DNA of 64,000 nt, from positions 310,001-374,000 of the forward strand of contig NZ_JABBXA010000001.1 in NCBI RefSeq assembly GCF_014161445.1. The letters are read 5' to 3'. Below the pieces are notes generated by a model that worked only from the letters and a program-made list of their open reading frames with translations, was not told where the DNA came from and searched no databases. Shown piece by piece: positions 54,328-63,546 of this stretch; positions within the stretch are counted from its first letter, which is position 1; each line of letters starts with the position of its first letter. This DNA comes from Microbispora sp. H13382. Lineage in GTDB: Bacteria > Actinomycetota > Actinomycetes > Streptosporangiales > Streptosporangiaceae. The position numbers were made by a program, and so were the translations under genes.

Positions 54328-54805
54328 TCCGTCGACTCCGTGACTGTCATCGGGAATCCCGATACACGGAGCGCGAATCGATCCATCGAACCTTGGATCC
54401 AGACCCTGATTCTCACGCTAGAGGTAACAAAAGACACAGTCACCCAGCAATGCGCAAACAACCGCTTTCCCCAACAGAAAACACACCTAACTCAAAGGGC
54501 TTGTCGGGCCATTTCCCTGCGACGACCATCCCTTTACGCCGGCCGGCGAATGCCTTCCACATCATTGAGGCGAATTGGTTGCGGACGCGCGTGCTCGGCC
54601 GGAGCTGGTCCCCGGCCCCGTCCGGCGTATTACGGTGAACTGCTGACGGAAATCGCGCGCGTTCTCGAGGTTGCCGTGACCGCCGTCGAGGCAGCGAGGG
54701 CGGTTGTCAGCCGGGTCGCGACAGCCGCCGATGGTGACACGACCTTGTAGGTACGTGTCCGAGGGCGGGACGTGAATCAGCGAGACATGGACTGCGAGGG
54801 CAACG
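54328..54805. other. 478-bp region without a supported gene
   Basis: Several frames are open but none has family resemblance or a ribosome site. There is a short dyad around 54348-54362 (TCATCGGGAATCCCGAT). I see nothing else of note; it probably holds the promoter of the Arg/Glu-rich gene. Confidence 0.5.
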
Positions 54806-55531
54806 GTGGCGGATGTTCGGGTGGAACGCGGCGTCGTCTACGGACCGAGCGGCAAGGGTCTCGACGTCTACCGATGTGACGGTTCCGCGCTTCGGCCGGT
54901 CGTGTTGCTCTGGCATGGCAGAGGACCCGACGAGCGGGACGTGCTCGAACCGCTGGCACGCGCGGTCGCGGAGCGGGGCGTCGCGGTGTTCGTCCCCGAC
55001 TGGCGATCCGACGCGCCGGACGGTGGGCGAGCCCACCTGTGGGAGTCGATCGTCTTCGTTCGGCACAACGCCGGTGTTTTCGGCGGTGACGCCGCCCGCA
55101 TCGTCCTGGCCGGGTGGTCCCTCGGAGGGAAGGCCGCCGCGGGCGTCGGCGTCGACGGTGCCGGCCTCGGGCGCTGGAGGCCTTCTGGAGTGGTCGCGAT
55201 CGCCTCCGGGTTCGATGCTCCCGCGCCTTCGACGGGCCGCGTCCCCCTCGACGACGTGGCGGTGACGCAGATCGAGCCCATTCCGTTCTGGCTGGTGCAC
55301 GGGACCCGGGACGCCATCGTGGACGTGGAGAAGTCCCGCAGGTTCGCGAACGCCCTGCGAGAGCGCGGCTGGCGGGCGACTCTGATCGAAGCGGAGACGG
55401 ATCACGCCGGCATCGTGATGACCGAGTACGACCCCGAGCGGGGGCGCTGCACGCCTGCCCGCGTGCGGCACGCCATCGAAGCCGGCCGCCGCACCGCTCA
55501 CGTCCTCGCCGACGCTGCACTGGCCTTCTAG
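54806..55531 (+). CDS. Alpha/beta hydrolase (dienelactone-hydrolase-like)
   Basis: The 241-residue hydrolase has VVLLWHGRGPDERDVLEPLA as the oxyanion region, GWSLGGKAAAGVGV as nucleophile elbow, FWLVHGTRDAIVDVEKSR with the acid, and ETDHAG with the catalytic His. It lacks a signal peptide and is cytoplasmic. Start GTG 54806 has a weak ribosome site. The substrate is unknown. Confidence 0.8.
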   Translation: MADVRVERGVVYGPSGKGLDVYRCDGSALRPVVLLWHGRGPDERDVLEPLARAVAERGVAVFVPDWRSDAPDGGRAHLWESIVFVRHNAGVFGGDAARIVLAGWSLGGKAAAGVGVDGAGLGRWRPSGVVAIASGFDAPAPSTGRVPLDDVAVTQIEPIPFWLVHGTRDAIVDVEKSRRFANALRERGWRATLIEAETDHAGIVMTEYDPERGRCTPARVRHAIEAGRRTAHVLADAALAF

Positions 55532-55686
55532 CCGCCCTCGAGGCAGGGGCTCGCCCGACCCGTGCTCACCGGAAGGAACCAAGCGCGCTCCTTGCGATCA
55601 AGAGAACGGGCGGCTATGTGAACGGAGTTCTGTCGGTGCCGTAGGGCATGCTGCCTCCGGTTATCGCGACGACCGGAAGGACACCA

Positions 55687-56547
55687 GTGGCCCGCATGAT
55701 CCGGCATCTCGACGAGGAGCTCTACGTGCAGTACGGCGGGCTCTGTGTCTACGGCGGCACCGAATGCCCGGAGTTCCGCGACGACGAGTTGGAGGCCCTT
55801 CACTACACCGCCACCCTCCAGTTGGAGGCATGGAACGCCGAACCACCCGACGCGGGGCCCTCGTGGAGGCCGATCGAGCAGCTGACCTTCACTGCCGACA
55901 CCGGAGTGATCCAGATGGGCGTGATGGACGACAGCGGTCGTGACTTCCTGATCGGCCCTCCTCTTTTCGAGTACGGCCTGACCGCGCACGTGGACGTGGA
56001 CGACACCAGGTGGTTGTTCCGGTTCTGGCCGATCCGCGATGTCTTCGACCCACTCGTCCACATAAAACCGAGGGCACCGATCGGATCCGCGCCACCGCAG
56101 GAGCCATGCCGGGTGCCCGTCCCCGTCACGACGGCCGGACAGTGGGCGGCGATGCGGCCGGAGAAGTTCCGACTCCCTGGTAGCACGCAGTTGGTGGCCA
56201 TGCTGCTTCCGGGACTGGTCAACGGGGATCCAATCTCCTGCGCTTTGAACCCCGATGATGCGCCCACCTTTCGGATTCCCCATGAGGAGCATGACCTCCG
56301 GGACAAGGCCACGGGTGGCACCTACCGGATGTGGCGCTGGGAGAGGGAGACCCCCGACGGCGATCCGGAGGACGGCAACCTTCTGGCCGGCAGGATCGTG
56401 CACCTGCGTGACCCCCATGGTCGCCGTGTCCTAGCCTCGGGCATCGTGACCCTGCTCGGCAGGGATGACGGGTGTTACCTCGTCCGCGACGCCGAACCCC
56501 ACGAGGCCGCTCGGGTGCTCTGCTCCGAGGAGACCTGGCCGGACTGA
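55687..56547 (+). CDS. Hypothetical protein
   Basis: The 286-residue product is not recognised. Visible words include HLDEELYVQYGGLCVYGGTE, WRPIEQLTFTADTGVIQMG and LLPGLVNGDPISCALNPDD. GTG 55687, with GGAAGGA upstream, is preferred to an upstream start. No membrane or signal segment is visible. It has a strongly coding codon pattern on the plus strand. Confidence 0.55.
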   Translation: MARMIRHLDEELYVQYGGLCVYGGTECPEFRDDELEALHYTATLQLEAWNAEPPDAGPSWRPIEQLTFTADTGVIQMGVMDDSGRDFLIGPPLFEYGLTAHVDVDDTRWLFRFWPIRDVFDPLVHIKPRAPIGSAPPQEPCRVPVPVTTAGQWAAMRPEKFRLPGSTQLVAMLLPGLVNGDPISCALNPDDAPTFRIPHEEHDLRDKATGGTYRMWRWERETPDGDPEDGNLLAGRIVHLRDPHGRRVLASGIVTLLGRDDGCYLVRDAEPHEAARVLCSEETWPD

Positions 56548-56692
56548 CCGCATTGCTCCGCCAAGGCCTTCCGCTGCGTGCGGAGCGAAAGCCCTGACGT
56601 GGACAACCTGTGCGGGGCAAGGGCGATCGGCCCGGCCCGGCACGCTCAGCAGGATGTGGCGGGATGTCTCGACGAAACCCCTGGGAGTGCGA

Positions 56693-57637
56693 CTAGATCG
56701 GGAAGTGGCCGCTGCGCCAGCGCCAGTGGCGGCCGGCCTTCAGGTGGTCGACGACCGCGCGCTGGAGCACGGTGCGGCGCGGCAGCTGGTCGAGCGGAGT
56801 GGTCAGGGTGCGGAACACGAACCGCAGCACCTCGACGTCGGCGTCGATTCCTTCCGGCTCCTCGTAGGGCTCCAGCTCGAACCTCCGCTGGAAGCGGGCG
56901 ATGTTGGAGTCCTCGGGCAGGTACTCCAGCAGCTGCGGGTCGAGCAGCCATGAGCCGCAGGAGAACGCCGTGTAGCGCTCGTCGGGGAAGTGGCGCGGGA
57001 AGAACGCGCGGGCCTCGTCGAGCGACGCATCGATCGCCTCCGGGGTCAGCGGCCCCGTCTCGGGGATGTGCAGGCCGATGGCGGTGTCGCCGCGCTGGTG
57101 CTGTAACCGGCCCAGCTCGTAGACGCCGCCGCGCGCGTGCAGCGTCAGCCAGCTCTGCATGACCGGCCAGCCCTCGCCGCGCATCCGCCGATCGATCGCG
57201 AGGTTGCGGCCCAGATCCGCGAGGGTCGCCCACGACACGGCATCGGCGATGCCGTGGTCGCGGTGGTACCCCCCTACGACGTCGACCAGGGCCAGGTACG
57301 CGTACACGTAGAGATGCCGCCAGGCCGGGCCCCGTTCGCGCGGCAGCTCCGGACCGGGCGGGAGCCAGCCATGGCCCCCGAGATCGGCACGGACCAGGGC
57401 GATCGAGCGGTCGAGCAGCCAGCGCAGCTCCGGAGTCCAGAGTGGAGAGCCGGGGTCGGGCCAGCCCTCCATGATCTCGGCGGCGTCGTCCGGCCGCACC
57501 GCGAGCCGGGCGAGGATCGCGGGCGCGTCGGCCTTCGCGGGCAGCGAAGCCGACGGCCGGTCGCCGGCGAGCCGGTGCACGCGGTCGACGTCCTCGACGG
57601 GCACCCCGAGCCGGGCGGCGATGTCGTCAAGATCCAC
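56693..57637 (-). CDS. Acyltransferase domain-containing protein (GNAT-like)
   Basis: The 314-residue protein resembles an uncharacterised acyltransferase family with N-terminal NAT and C-terminal GNAT-like domains. Visible words: VDLDDIAARLGVPVEDVDRV, WRHLYVYAYLALVDVVGGYH, MQSWLTLHARGGVYELGRLQ, SWLLDPQLLEYLPEDSNIAR and a basic C-terminus WRWRSGHFPI. GTG 57637 is used. Whether it acts on a small molecule or a protein is not known. Confidence 0.65.
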   Translation of the reverse strand: MDLDDIAARLGVPVEDVDRVHRLAGDRPSASLPAKADAPAILARLAVRPDDAAEIMEGWPDPGSPLWTPELRWLLDRSIALVRADLGGHGWLPPGPELPRERGPAWRHLYVYAYLALVDVVGGYHRDHGIADAVSWATLADLGRNLAIDRRMRGEGWPVMQSWLTLHARGGVYELGRLQHQRGDTAIGLHIPETGPLTPEAIDASLDEARAFFPRHFPDERYTAFSCGSWLLDPQLLEYLPEDSNIARFQRRFELEPYEEPEGIDADVEVLRFVFRTLTTPLDQLPRRTVLQRAVVDHLKAGRHWRWRSGHFPI

Positions 57638-57886
57638 GCGGATGACCCTACCGGCCGGTGGGCGCCTTCCACAGCCCCTACCGCTCGGGCGAATCCCGCC
57701 ACGACGACCCGGTCCTCTGCACCCGGCAGAACGCATCGACCACCTGCCGACGATCACGCCGTCGGCGTGCCGGCCACTGTGCCCGGCCCGGGGGACGGTG
57801 CTCCTCGTGGTGAGCGTGGCCTTGCTTGGTGATCTTCATGAGTTGGAAGATGTCTATCCCGTGACGAAACCAGCTTGGATGGTGCC

Positions 57887-58369
57887 GTGGAGATTGTCAC
57901 TCCCGCAGGCGACGAGTCGTTTCCTCGCAAGAAGCGGTCGTTGAAAGCGTGTGGGTGCGGCTGTCTCGCGGCGGTGCTCCTGCTGCCGGTGATCGCGCTG
58001 CTCCTGGCTGTCGTGATCCCCATATGGGTTCACAACGGGAAGTTGAACGACTTCACCCAGCGCTTCTATGACTACCCGCTTCCTCCTATGACGAGGGTCG
58101 AGGACAGCGCGCAAGGTTCGGTGGCACTTCGAGGGAACGGAAATCACTGCGACTACCTCGTCAGGTTCGCGCTCAGCACCGAACTCTCGGAGGAGGAGAT
58201 CGCGCGCTATTACGAGCAGGCGAACATCCCTGGCGTCGACGGGGGCCACGCCTACGTGAGGATCTACTTCCCCAAGCGCCTGAGCAGGTTCGATGGCGGC
58301 TGGCCTGTCGATTTCATCATCGAGATCCTCGACAGCACCGGTCCCGGATGGGACATCCGTTGCCACTGA
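57887..58369 (+). CDS. Hypothetical single-pass membrane protein
   Basis: The 160-residue product has one transmembrane segment (CLAAVLLLPVIALLLAVVIP) after a basic, Cys-containing stretch and a mostly extracellular remainder (DGGHAYVRIYFPKRL). Family words are not recognised. GTG 57887 is chosen; a TTG four codons earlier is possible. It ends just before an integrase remnant and may be the last chromosomal gene before the mobile region. Confidence 0.55.
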   Translation: MEIVTPAGDESFPRKKRSLKACGCGCLAAVLLLPVIALLLAVVIPIWVHNGKLNDFTQRFYDYPLPPMTRVEDSAQGSVALRGNGNHCDYLVRFALSTELSEEEIARYYEQANIPGVDGGHAYVRIYFPKRLSRFDGGWPVDFIIEILDSTGPGWDIRCH

Positions 58370-58398
58370 TCGCCGCCCACCGGACGGCAAGCCACCCA

Positions 58399-58500
58399 TC
58401 GCCCCTCGCGGCCCGGCCGTACGACCCGCGCCACGCGGCCGTGTCCCTCTGGCTCAACGGGGACCCTTCGGCGTTTCCGGGGTCGGTCTCATCCCGCATA
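58399..58500 (+). pseudogene. Tyrosine-integrase remnant of an older element
   Basis: Bases 58399-58459 match the intact integrase at 62801-62861 almost exactly, encoding LAARPYDPRHAAVSLWL (active-site Arg-His motif). After a deletion, bases to 58500 match the stretch near 63034-63076 downstream of the intact gene. The remnant adjoins the left attachment repeat exactly as the intact integrase adjoins the right one. Confidence 0.75.
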
Positions 58501-58501
58501 T

Positions 58502-58621
58502 GGCCTACGGCTGCATGCCAGGCAGGCATGATCCATGAACAAGCCACAGCTCAGGCAGCGTTTCGCTGATCAACGTGGTAGGGCGGGTGGGACTTGAACC
58601 CACGACCCACGGATTATGAGT
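58502..58621. repeat. Left attachment-site repeat (att, with tRNA-Met 3' half)
   Basis: The 120-bp block is nearly identical (one G/A difference) to 63166-63285. Its last 46 bases are the 3' half of a tRNA-Met gene, from the encoded CCA to the anticodon loop. It marks the left junction of an integrative element whose crossover lies within the tRNA segment. Confidence 0.85.
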
Positions 58622-59312
58622 GAAGGATCTTTTCCCCGTGTTCATGGTCGCTGACCTGCGAACTTGTGAGGCTGATCGCTCGTTACCGGGGAGATCATCC
58701 CGTGCATATCCCGCGTGACGTACAGTGACACCTTCTGTTTACAAGGTCCCCAAACAATCTCCAAGGTCGTTCGGAGCCGTTCGCATCGCTGCTCGTAGGG
58801 ACTCCGGCCGTTCAGGTTCGTCCGGCTCTGTTCATGATCGTCCGTCCGGGTGGCTCCCAAAACCGGATCCATACCGCTCCCTCCATCGGCCCATGCTCCG
58901 TGGAGTTGGTCCGTGGGGGTCTTTCGGCAATAGCTCGGGACACCGGCGCGGCGACGGTGCCTTGAAGCCCGGCGGGCCGCTCAGCGAGACGGACAGTTAC
59001 CCGGGTTCCGGTGGGCCGGGCCGAGGAACGAGGCATGGACCGTCGATCGCCCCCAGCCTGTACGGCGATCAGTCACAGCAAGGCGATCGTAAGGGCTGCT
59101 GGGAAAGCGCACGCTATCAGCTTGGCATTCTGCTCGGCTTGTCCCCGGTCGGTAGCGGGCGGGGTGATCGGGCCCCCTACCTCAGCCATCTGGGGCCCGG
59201 CCACGATGAGCAGGCTCTTGGTGATCACCTGGAGCCGGAGCGCCCCTAACGGAGGTGTCAACTTGTTCGCGAAACTACATGACAAGTTGGGGCGATTCGA
59301 GAGAATGTCCCC
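58622..59312. other. 690-bp element-internal region without a supported gene
   Basis: No frame has a convincing family match or ribosome site. One feature stands out: an inverted repeat CAACTTGT (59259-59266) with ACAAGTTG (59282-59289), 24 bases before the cargo gene's ATG, a candidate operator or hairpin. The region may hold the element's control DNA. Confidence 0.4.
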
Positions 59313-61985
59313 ATGACTACTGAGATGCCGTTCACCTCTGACTGGGAACTCGGGGAACTGTCGAATGTAGAACGACGGATGTGTGAGGCCTTTGTCCGGG
59401 GTGAAGTCACCGACCTACGGACAGGCGATCCGGAGAAGGATGATCCCCATCGGGGTGGCGGGTGGGATCACGAGCGGCAGGTGCGAGCCGAGGTCATCGC
59501 AGCTTTGTTGCTGACAGATGTGCAGCCACTTCCCGGGCGAGTGACGGCACTGTGCTTGGGAGGCGTCCGAGTGACCGGTGCGTTGTCACTCGGTCATGCG
59601 CAAGTGCGGGCACCTTTGCTGCTGAAGGACTGCTGGTTCGATGAGCCCATATGGCTGGACGAGGCAGTTCTCCGCACTATGTCCTTGATTGGGTGTGTCA
59701 TGCCGAGCCTAGATGCGAGCGACACTAAAATCGAAGGGCATCTCCGCCTGAATGAATGCATTATCCAAAGCATCACACTGACCAATGCTAATATTACGGG
59801 TCAACTCAGCTTCAGTGGGGCGCAGATTCGCAATCCCGATGGGGATGCCCTTGTCGCCGACGGCGTGAGTGTTCAGGGGGATATGTACTGCGGAGAGGGC
59901 TTCCTGGCAGAGGGAGTAGTCCGTCTTAGTGGGGCTCGGATCGCGGGCGATCTCAGCTTTATCGGCGCACATATGAGTGACCCTAACGGAGTAGCTCTCC
60001 TCGCCGATGGACTCGATGTCGGTGGCAATCTATTTTGCCGAGGGGACTTCCAGGCGGAAGGAGAAGTGCGTTTCCATAGTGCTCGCATCGCAGGCCAAGC
60101 TGATTTTGCAGGAGTGCGGCTTCTCAATGCTAATGGAAATGCCCTTGTCGCTGATGGCCTGATCGTTAATGGTGATATGCGTTGCGACGGCTTGAAGATA
60201 GAAGGAGAGCTCCGCCTCTCTGGTGCCCATGTCGTCGGTCAACTTATCCTCGATGACGCACACATTACTAACCCTAATGGGATAGCTCTCAATGGTGGCC
60301 GTCTACATGTTGAGAGTGACATGTCGTGTGGAGAGGGCTTCCGGGCAGAAGGACAAGTTTTCCTCGTCGGCGCTCACGTTGCAGGTCAACTTAGCTTTGA
60401 AAGAGCCCGACTGATCAACCCCCAAAAAGTGGCTCTCGCCGCCGAGGGGATCGCCGTTGACGGCGCCATGTCATGCGGAAATGGGTTCCACGCAGAAGGA
60501 GAAGTTCGCCTTATCAGTGCTCGTATAGGCAGCCAACTCGGCTTTAATGGCGCCTATTTCAGTAACCCGGACGGGACGGCTCTCATTGCCGATGGTGTTA
60601 CTGTTGATGGACTCATGTTATGCAGCGAGGGCTTCCGGGCGGAAGGCGAAGTTCGTCTCCTCGGCGCGCATATCGCCGGTCAGCTCGACTTCGAGGGCGC
60701 GCACCTGACTAACGCTGCCGGGGCGGCGCTTACCGCTGATCGGTTGGTCGTCGGAGTGGATCTGTTTTTGGGGGACGGCTTCCGGGCAGAAGGAGAGGTG
60801 CGGCTTCTCGGCGTCCGGGTAGGGAGCCACCTCAACCTCAATGGTGCGCACCTCAGTAACCCCAGTGGAGTAGCTCTCGCTGCCGATGGTATTACCGTTG
60901 AAGGGCTGATGTCGTGCAAGGCAAGCTTCTGGGCGGAAGGAAGCGTGCGTCTTGTCGGCGCTTGCATTACCGGTCAACTTACTTTCGATGGTGCGCATTT
61001 CAGTAACGCCGATGGAGTAGCTCTCGCTGCCGATGGTATTACCGTTGAGGGGCTGATGTCGTGCGGCGAGGGCTTCCGGGCGGAAGGCGAAGTTCGTCTC
61101 CTCGGCGCGCATATCGCCGGTCAGCTCGACTTCGAGGGCGCGCACCTGACTAACGCTGCGGGGGCGGCGCTTACCGCTGATCGGTTGGTCGTTGGAGTGG
61201 ATCTGTTTTTGGGGGACGGCTTCCGGGCAGAAGGACAGGTCCGCCTAACCGGCGCTCGAATCGGCAGCCAACTTAGCTTTAATGGCGCACATCTTAGTAA
61301 TCCCCAAGGGGTGGCCTTGCAATGTTCAGGCGTTGAGGCGGCGTTGTTATCCATAGGTGATAAGTTTCTCGCCGAGGGGACGGTTAGTTTCAATGGTGCC
61401 CGGGTGAGCAGACTGTTTGATGACCCTGACTGCTGGCCAACTGACCTCGACTTGAACGAGCTGGTCTACAACGATCTGGAGCCCGATCTGGCGGCGTATC
61501 GCCGCCTTCGCTGGCTTCGACGAGGCATGAAGGAATACTCTGCTCAGCCGTATGAGCAACTAGCTGCCTATTACCGCCGTCATGGGCATGATGAGGAGGC
61601 TAGGCGAGTACTGCTGGCTAAGCAACGCCACTATCGTTCTACTCGTCCATGGTATGCGAAGCTTATGGGTTACTTCCTCGATGGCATGGTTGGGTATGGC
61701 TATAGGCCTGGGCGTGCGGCCCTATGGATCGCGGCGCTAATGGCCAGCGGTAGCTTGTTCTTCACCCACCATCGCCCCATACCGATTAAGACGGGTGAAC
61801 ATCCCGACTACAACCCCGTGCTGTACACGGCTGACATGCTGCTACCGATAATTAGCCTCGGTCAGGAAAGTGCCTTCAAACAACAAGGGCTAGCGCAATG
61901 GGTCGCATCTATGATAGTCCTATTCGGCTGGCTACTCGCCACCGCTGTCGTTGCAGGCGTCACCCGTCTCCTCGCGCGCAATTGA
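59313..61985 (+). CDS. Large repeat-rich membrane protein, element cargo
   Basis: The 890-residue protein has a soluble N-terminus, then about 15 repeats of roughly 35-40 residues. Each has words such as GEVRLLGAHIAGQLDFEGAH, LTNAAGAALTADRL and CGEGFRAEG; a parallel beta-helix is predicted. A C-terminal charged segment (YEQLAAYYRRHGHDEEARRV) and about two transmembrane helices end the chain. Such proteins have been annotated as membrane-associated oxidoreductases without evidence. GC is visibly lower than its surroundings, fitting recent transfer. Two internal tracts are near-identical duplicates 441 bases apart. Confidence 0.7.
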   Translation: MTTEMPFTSDWELGELSNVERRMCEAFVRGEVTDLRTGDPEKDDPHRGGGWDHERQVRAEVIAALLLTDVQPLPGRVTALCLGGVRVTGALSLGHAQVRAPLLLKDCWFDEPIWLDEAVLRTMSLIGCVMPSLDASDTKIEGHLRLNECIIQSITLTNANITGQLSFSGAQIRNPDGDALVADGVSVQGDMYCGEGFLAEGVVRLSGARIAGDLSFIGAHMSDPNGVALLADGLDVGGNLFCRGDFQAEGEVRFHSARIAGQADFAGVRLLNANGNALVADGLIVNGDMRCDGLKIEGELRLSGAHVVGQLILDDAHITNPNGIALNGGRLHVESDMSCGEGFRAEGQVFLVGAHVAGQLSFERARLINPQKVALAAEGIAVDGAMSCGNGFHAEGEVRLISARIGSQLGFNGAYFSNPDGTALIADGVTVDGLMLCSEGFRAEGEVRLLGAHIAGQLDFEGAHLTNAAGAALTADRLVVGVDLFLGDGFRAEGEVRLLGVRVGSHLNLNGAHLSNPSGVALAADGITVEGLMSCKASFWAEGSVRLVGACITGQLTFDGAHFSNADGVALAADGITVEGLMSCGEGFRAEGEVRLLGAHIAGQLDFEGAHLTNAAGAALTADRLVVGVDLFLGDGFRAEGQVRLTGARIGSQLSFNGAHLSNPQGVALQCSGVEAALLSIGDKFLAEGTVSFNGARVSRLFDDPDCWPTDLDLNELVYNDLEPDLAAYRRLRWLRRGMKEYSAQPYEQLAAYYRRHGHDEEARRVLLAKQRHYRSTRPWYAKLMGYFLDGMVGYGYRPGRAALWIAALMASGSLFFTHHRPIPIKTGEHPDYNPVLYTADMLLPIISLGQESAFKQQGLAQWVASMIVLFGWLLATAVVAGVTRLLARN
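60625..61240 (+). repeat. Two near-identical 175-bp internal duplications
   Basis: Bases 60625-60799 and 61066-61240 differ at only a few positions, 441 bases (147 codons) apart, inside the cargo gene. Shorter shared stretches lie between. This indicates recent internal duplication or gene conversion of repeat units. Confidence 0.85.
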
Positions 61986-62024
61986 TCTAATCACAGATGG
62001 GTCTCGGCTGTTGGGAAGTGAGTT

Positions 62025-62041
62025 AGTAAACTGGGTTTACT
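62025..62041. terminator. Short hairpin after the cargo gene
   Basis: AGTAAAC (62025-62031) pairs with GTTTACT (62035-62041) around a 3-base loop, about 40 bases after the stop and followed by T-rich sequence. Confidence 0.45.
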
Positions 62042-62077
62042 TTCCTAGACTAGGCGAAGGAGCGGCCTGAATCCCAG

Positions 62078-62995
62078 GTGCGATCGGCCCAGAGCTGCCG
62101 GCGGCCGGGACCGGCCCTCAGGCCGCATGCCCGGCCGCCGAGCGGGCGCAGGGCCGCGAGGCGGCGCGAAGCGCCGCCGCTTGATGGCAAGGCCGCGGCG
62201 GCGTCCACCTTCCGGCGTAAGCGGGCGGTGTTCCATCACGCCCTGGAGTACGCGGTGGAGCTGGAAGAGCTTTCGGCAAATCCGCTCGACCGGGTGAAAC
62301 TGCGCCGCCCCAAGACGAGCGGCGAGGTAGACCGGCGGTCCGTCGTCAACCCGGCCCAGGGGCGGGAGCTCCTCGTCGCGCTCACTTACTGCGGCCGGAC
62401 GCGCGGGCCGATGCTGGCCGCGATGTTCGCCTGCATGTACTTCGGCGGCTTGCGCCCCGCCGAGGCGGCCGGGCTACGTGAGAAGGATTGTCACCTGCCC
62501 TCGTCCGGCTGGGGTCTGCTGACCCTGGAGAAGACCCGGCCGCAGAGCGGCAAGCGGTTCACCGACTCAGGGGAGGGGTTCGACGAACGGGGCCTCAAGC
62601 ACCGTGCGGAGGGCACGACGCGGATCGTCCCCATCCCGCCGGAGCTGGTCACGATCCTGCGCACGCACCTGGAGACGTACGGCACGGCCAAGGACGGCCG
62701 GCTCTTCCGCACGCGGACTGGCGGCGTCATCTCGGCCTCGGCCTACGCGAAGATCTGGAAGGAGGCTCGAACGTACGCGCTGACGCCCGAGCAGGTCGCC
62801 TCGCCCCTCGCGGCCCGGCCGTACGACCTGCGTCACGCGGCCGTGTCCCTCTGGCTCAACGCAGGGGTCCACGCCCCGGAAGCGGCGGAGCGAGCCGGTC
62901 ACGGCATTGACGTCATGCTTCGGGTCTACGCCAAGTGCATCGACGGACAGCGTGAGATCGCCAATCAGCGGATACAGGCGGCCCTCGTCGGGTGA
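62078..62995 (+). CDS. int: Tyrosine recombinase/integrase, N-terminally truncated
   Basis: The 305-residue frame keeps the catalytic core: Arg126 in YFGGLRPAEAAGL, Arg252-His253 in YDLRHAAVSLWLNAG, His275 in ERAGHG, and Tyr284 in LRVYAKC. The first 35 residues are low-complexity Arg/Pro and do not look like the core-binding domain; homologous sequence starts near LDGKAAAASTFRRKRAVF. So about 100 N-terminal residues are missing and the protein may be inactive alone. It points at the tRNA att site, as typical. Confidence 0.75.
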   Translation: MRSAQSCRRPGPALRPHARPPSGRRAARRREAPPLDGKAAAASTFRRKRAVFHHALEYAVELEELSANPLDRVKLRRPKTSGEVDRRSVVNPAQGRELLVALTYCGRTRGPMLAAMFACMYFGGLRPAEAAGLREKDCHLPSSGWGLLTLEKTRPQSGKRFTDSGEGFDERGLKHRAEGTTRIVPIPPELVTILRTHLETYGTAKDGRLFRTRTGGVISASAYAKIWKEARTYALTPEQVASPLAARPYDLRHAAVSLWLNAGVHAPEAAERAGHGIDVMLRVYAKCIDGQREIANQRIQAALVG

Positions 62996-63165
62996 ACGCC
63001 TACAGCATCGTCTCAGGGTCTCGGGTCACCCCGGGACCCTTCGGCGTTTCCAGGGGGTCGGTCTCATCCCACAAAGGCGTCGGAAACCGCATCGCGACCT
63101 GGGGAAACGCGACCAAGGTCATCCCGCGTATATCCCGCGACTGGCGACAAACGGCGGCTCTCGGC

Positions 63166-63285
63166 GGCCTACGGCTGCATGCCAGGCAGGCATGATCCAT
63201 GAACAAACCACAGCTCAGGCAGCGTTTCGCTGATCAACGTGGTAGGGCGGGTGGGACTTGAACCCACGACCCACGGATTATGAGT
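63166..63285. repeat. Right attachment-site repeat (att, in tRNA-Met)
   Basis: This is the 120-bp copy of the left repeat at 58502-58621, ending at the anticodon position of the intact tRNA-Met gene on the minus strand. Confidence 0.85.
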
Positions 63286-63316
63286 CCGATGCTCTGACCG
63301 GCTGAGCTACCGCCCC
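63240..63316 (-). tRNA. tRNA-Met (CAT)
   Basis: The reverse strand reads GGGGCGG as acceptor 5' arm, D arm TAGCTCAGCCGGTCAGAGC, anticodon stem with CAT (ATCGGACTCATAATCCGTG), T arm GTGGGTTCAAGTCCCAC and acceptor 3' CCGCCCT with discriminator A and encoded CCA (63240-63242). The first acceptor pair is G-U. Elongator tRNA-Met fits best; an isoleucine CAT isoacceptor cannot be fully excluded. Its 3' end is the integration site. Confidence 0.9.
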
Positions 63317-63546
63317 GCAATGGTGGAGTCTCTCACAACTTAGCGGCTGAGGGGATCGGCGAGCGGCGGCCTTCGGCCCTGGGCGTAATCTCCGCCGATC
63401 AGCGTGCCGGTGATCGTCCCCCCTGGGCCAGGGGCTGACCTTTTGGGAGTTATGCGGCGTATGTCGGGGTATGTGACTCCTGAGGCGACACCGCTCCACA
63501 AGACGGCTCTGCGAAACGTGGCTCCGCAACGAATCGGGGGTGCCCC

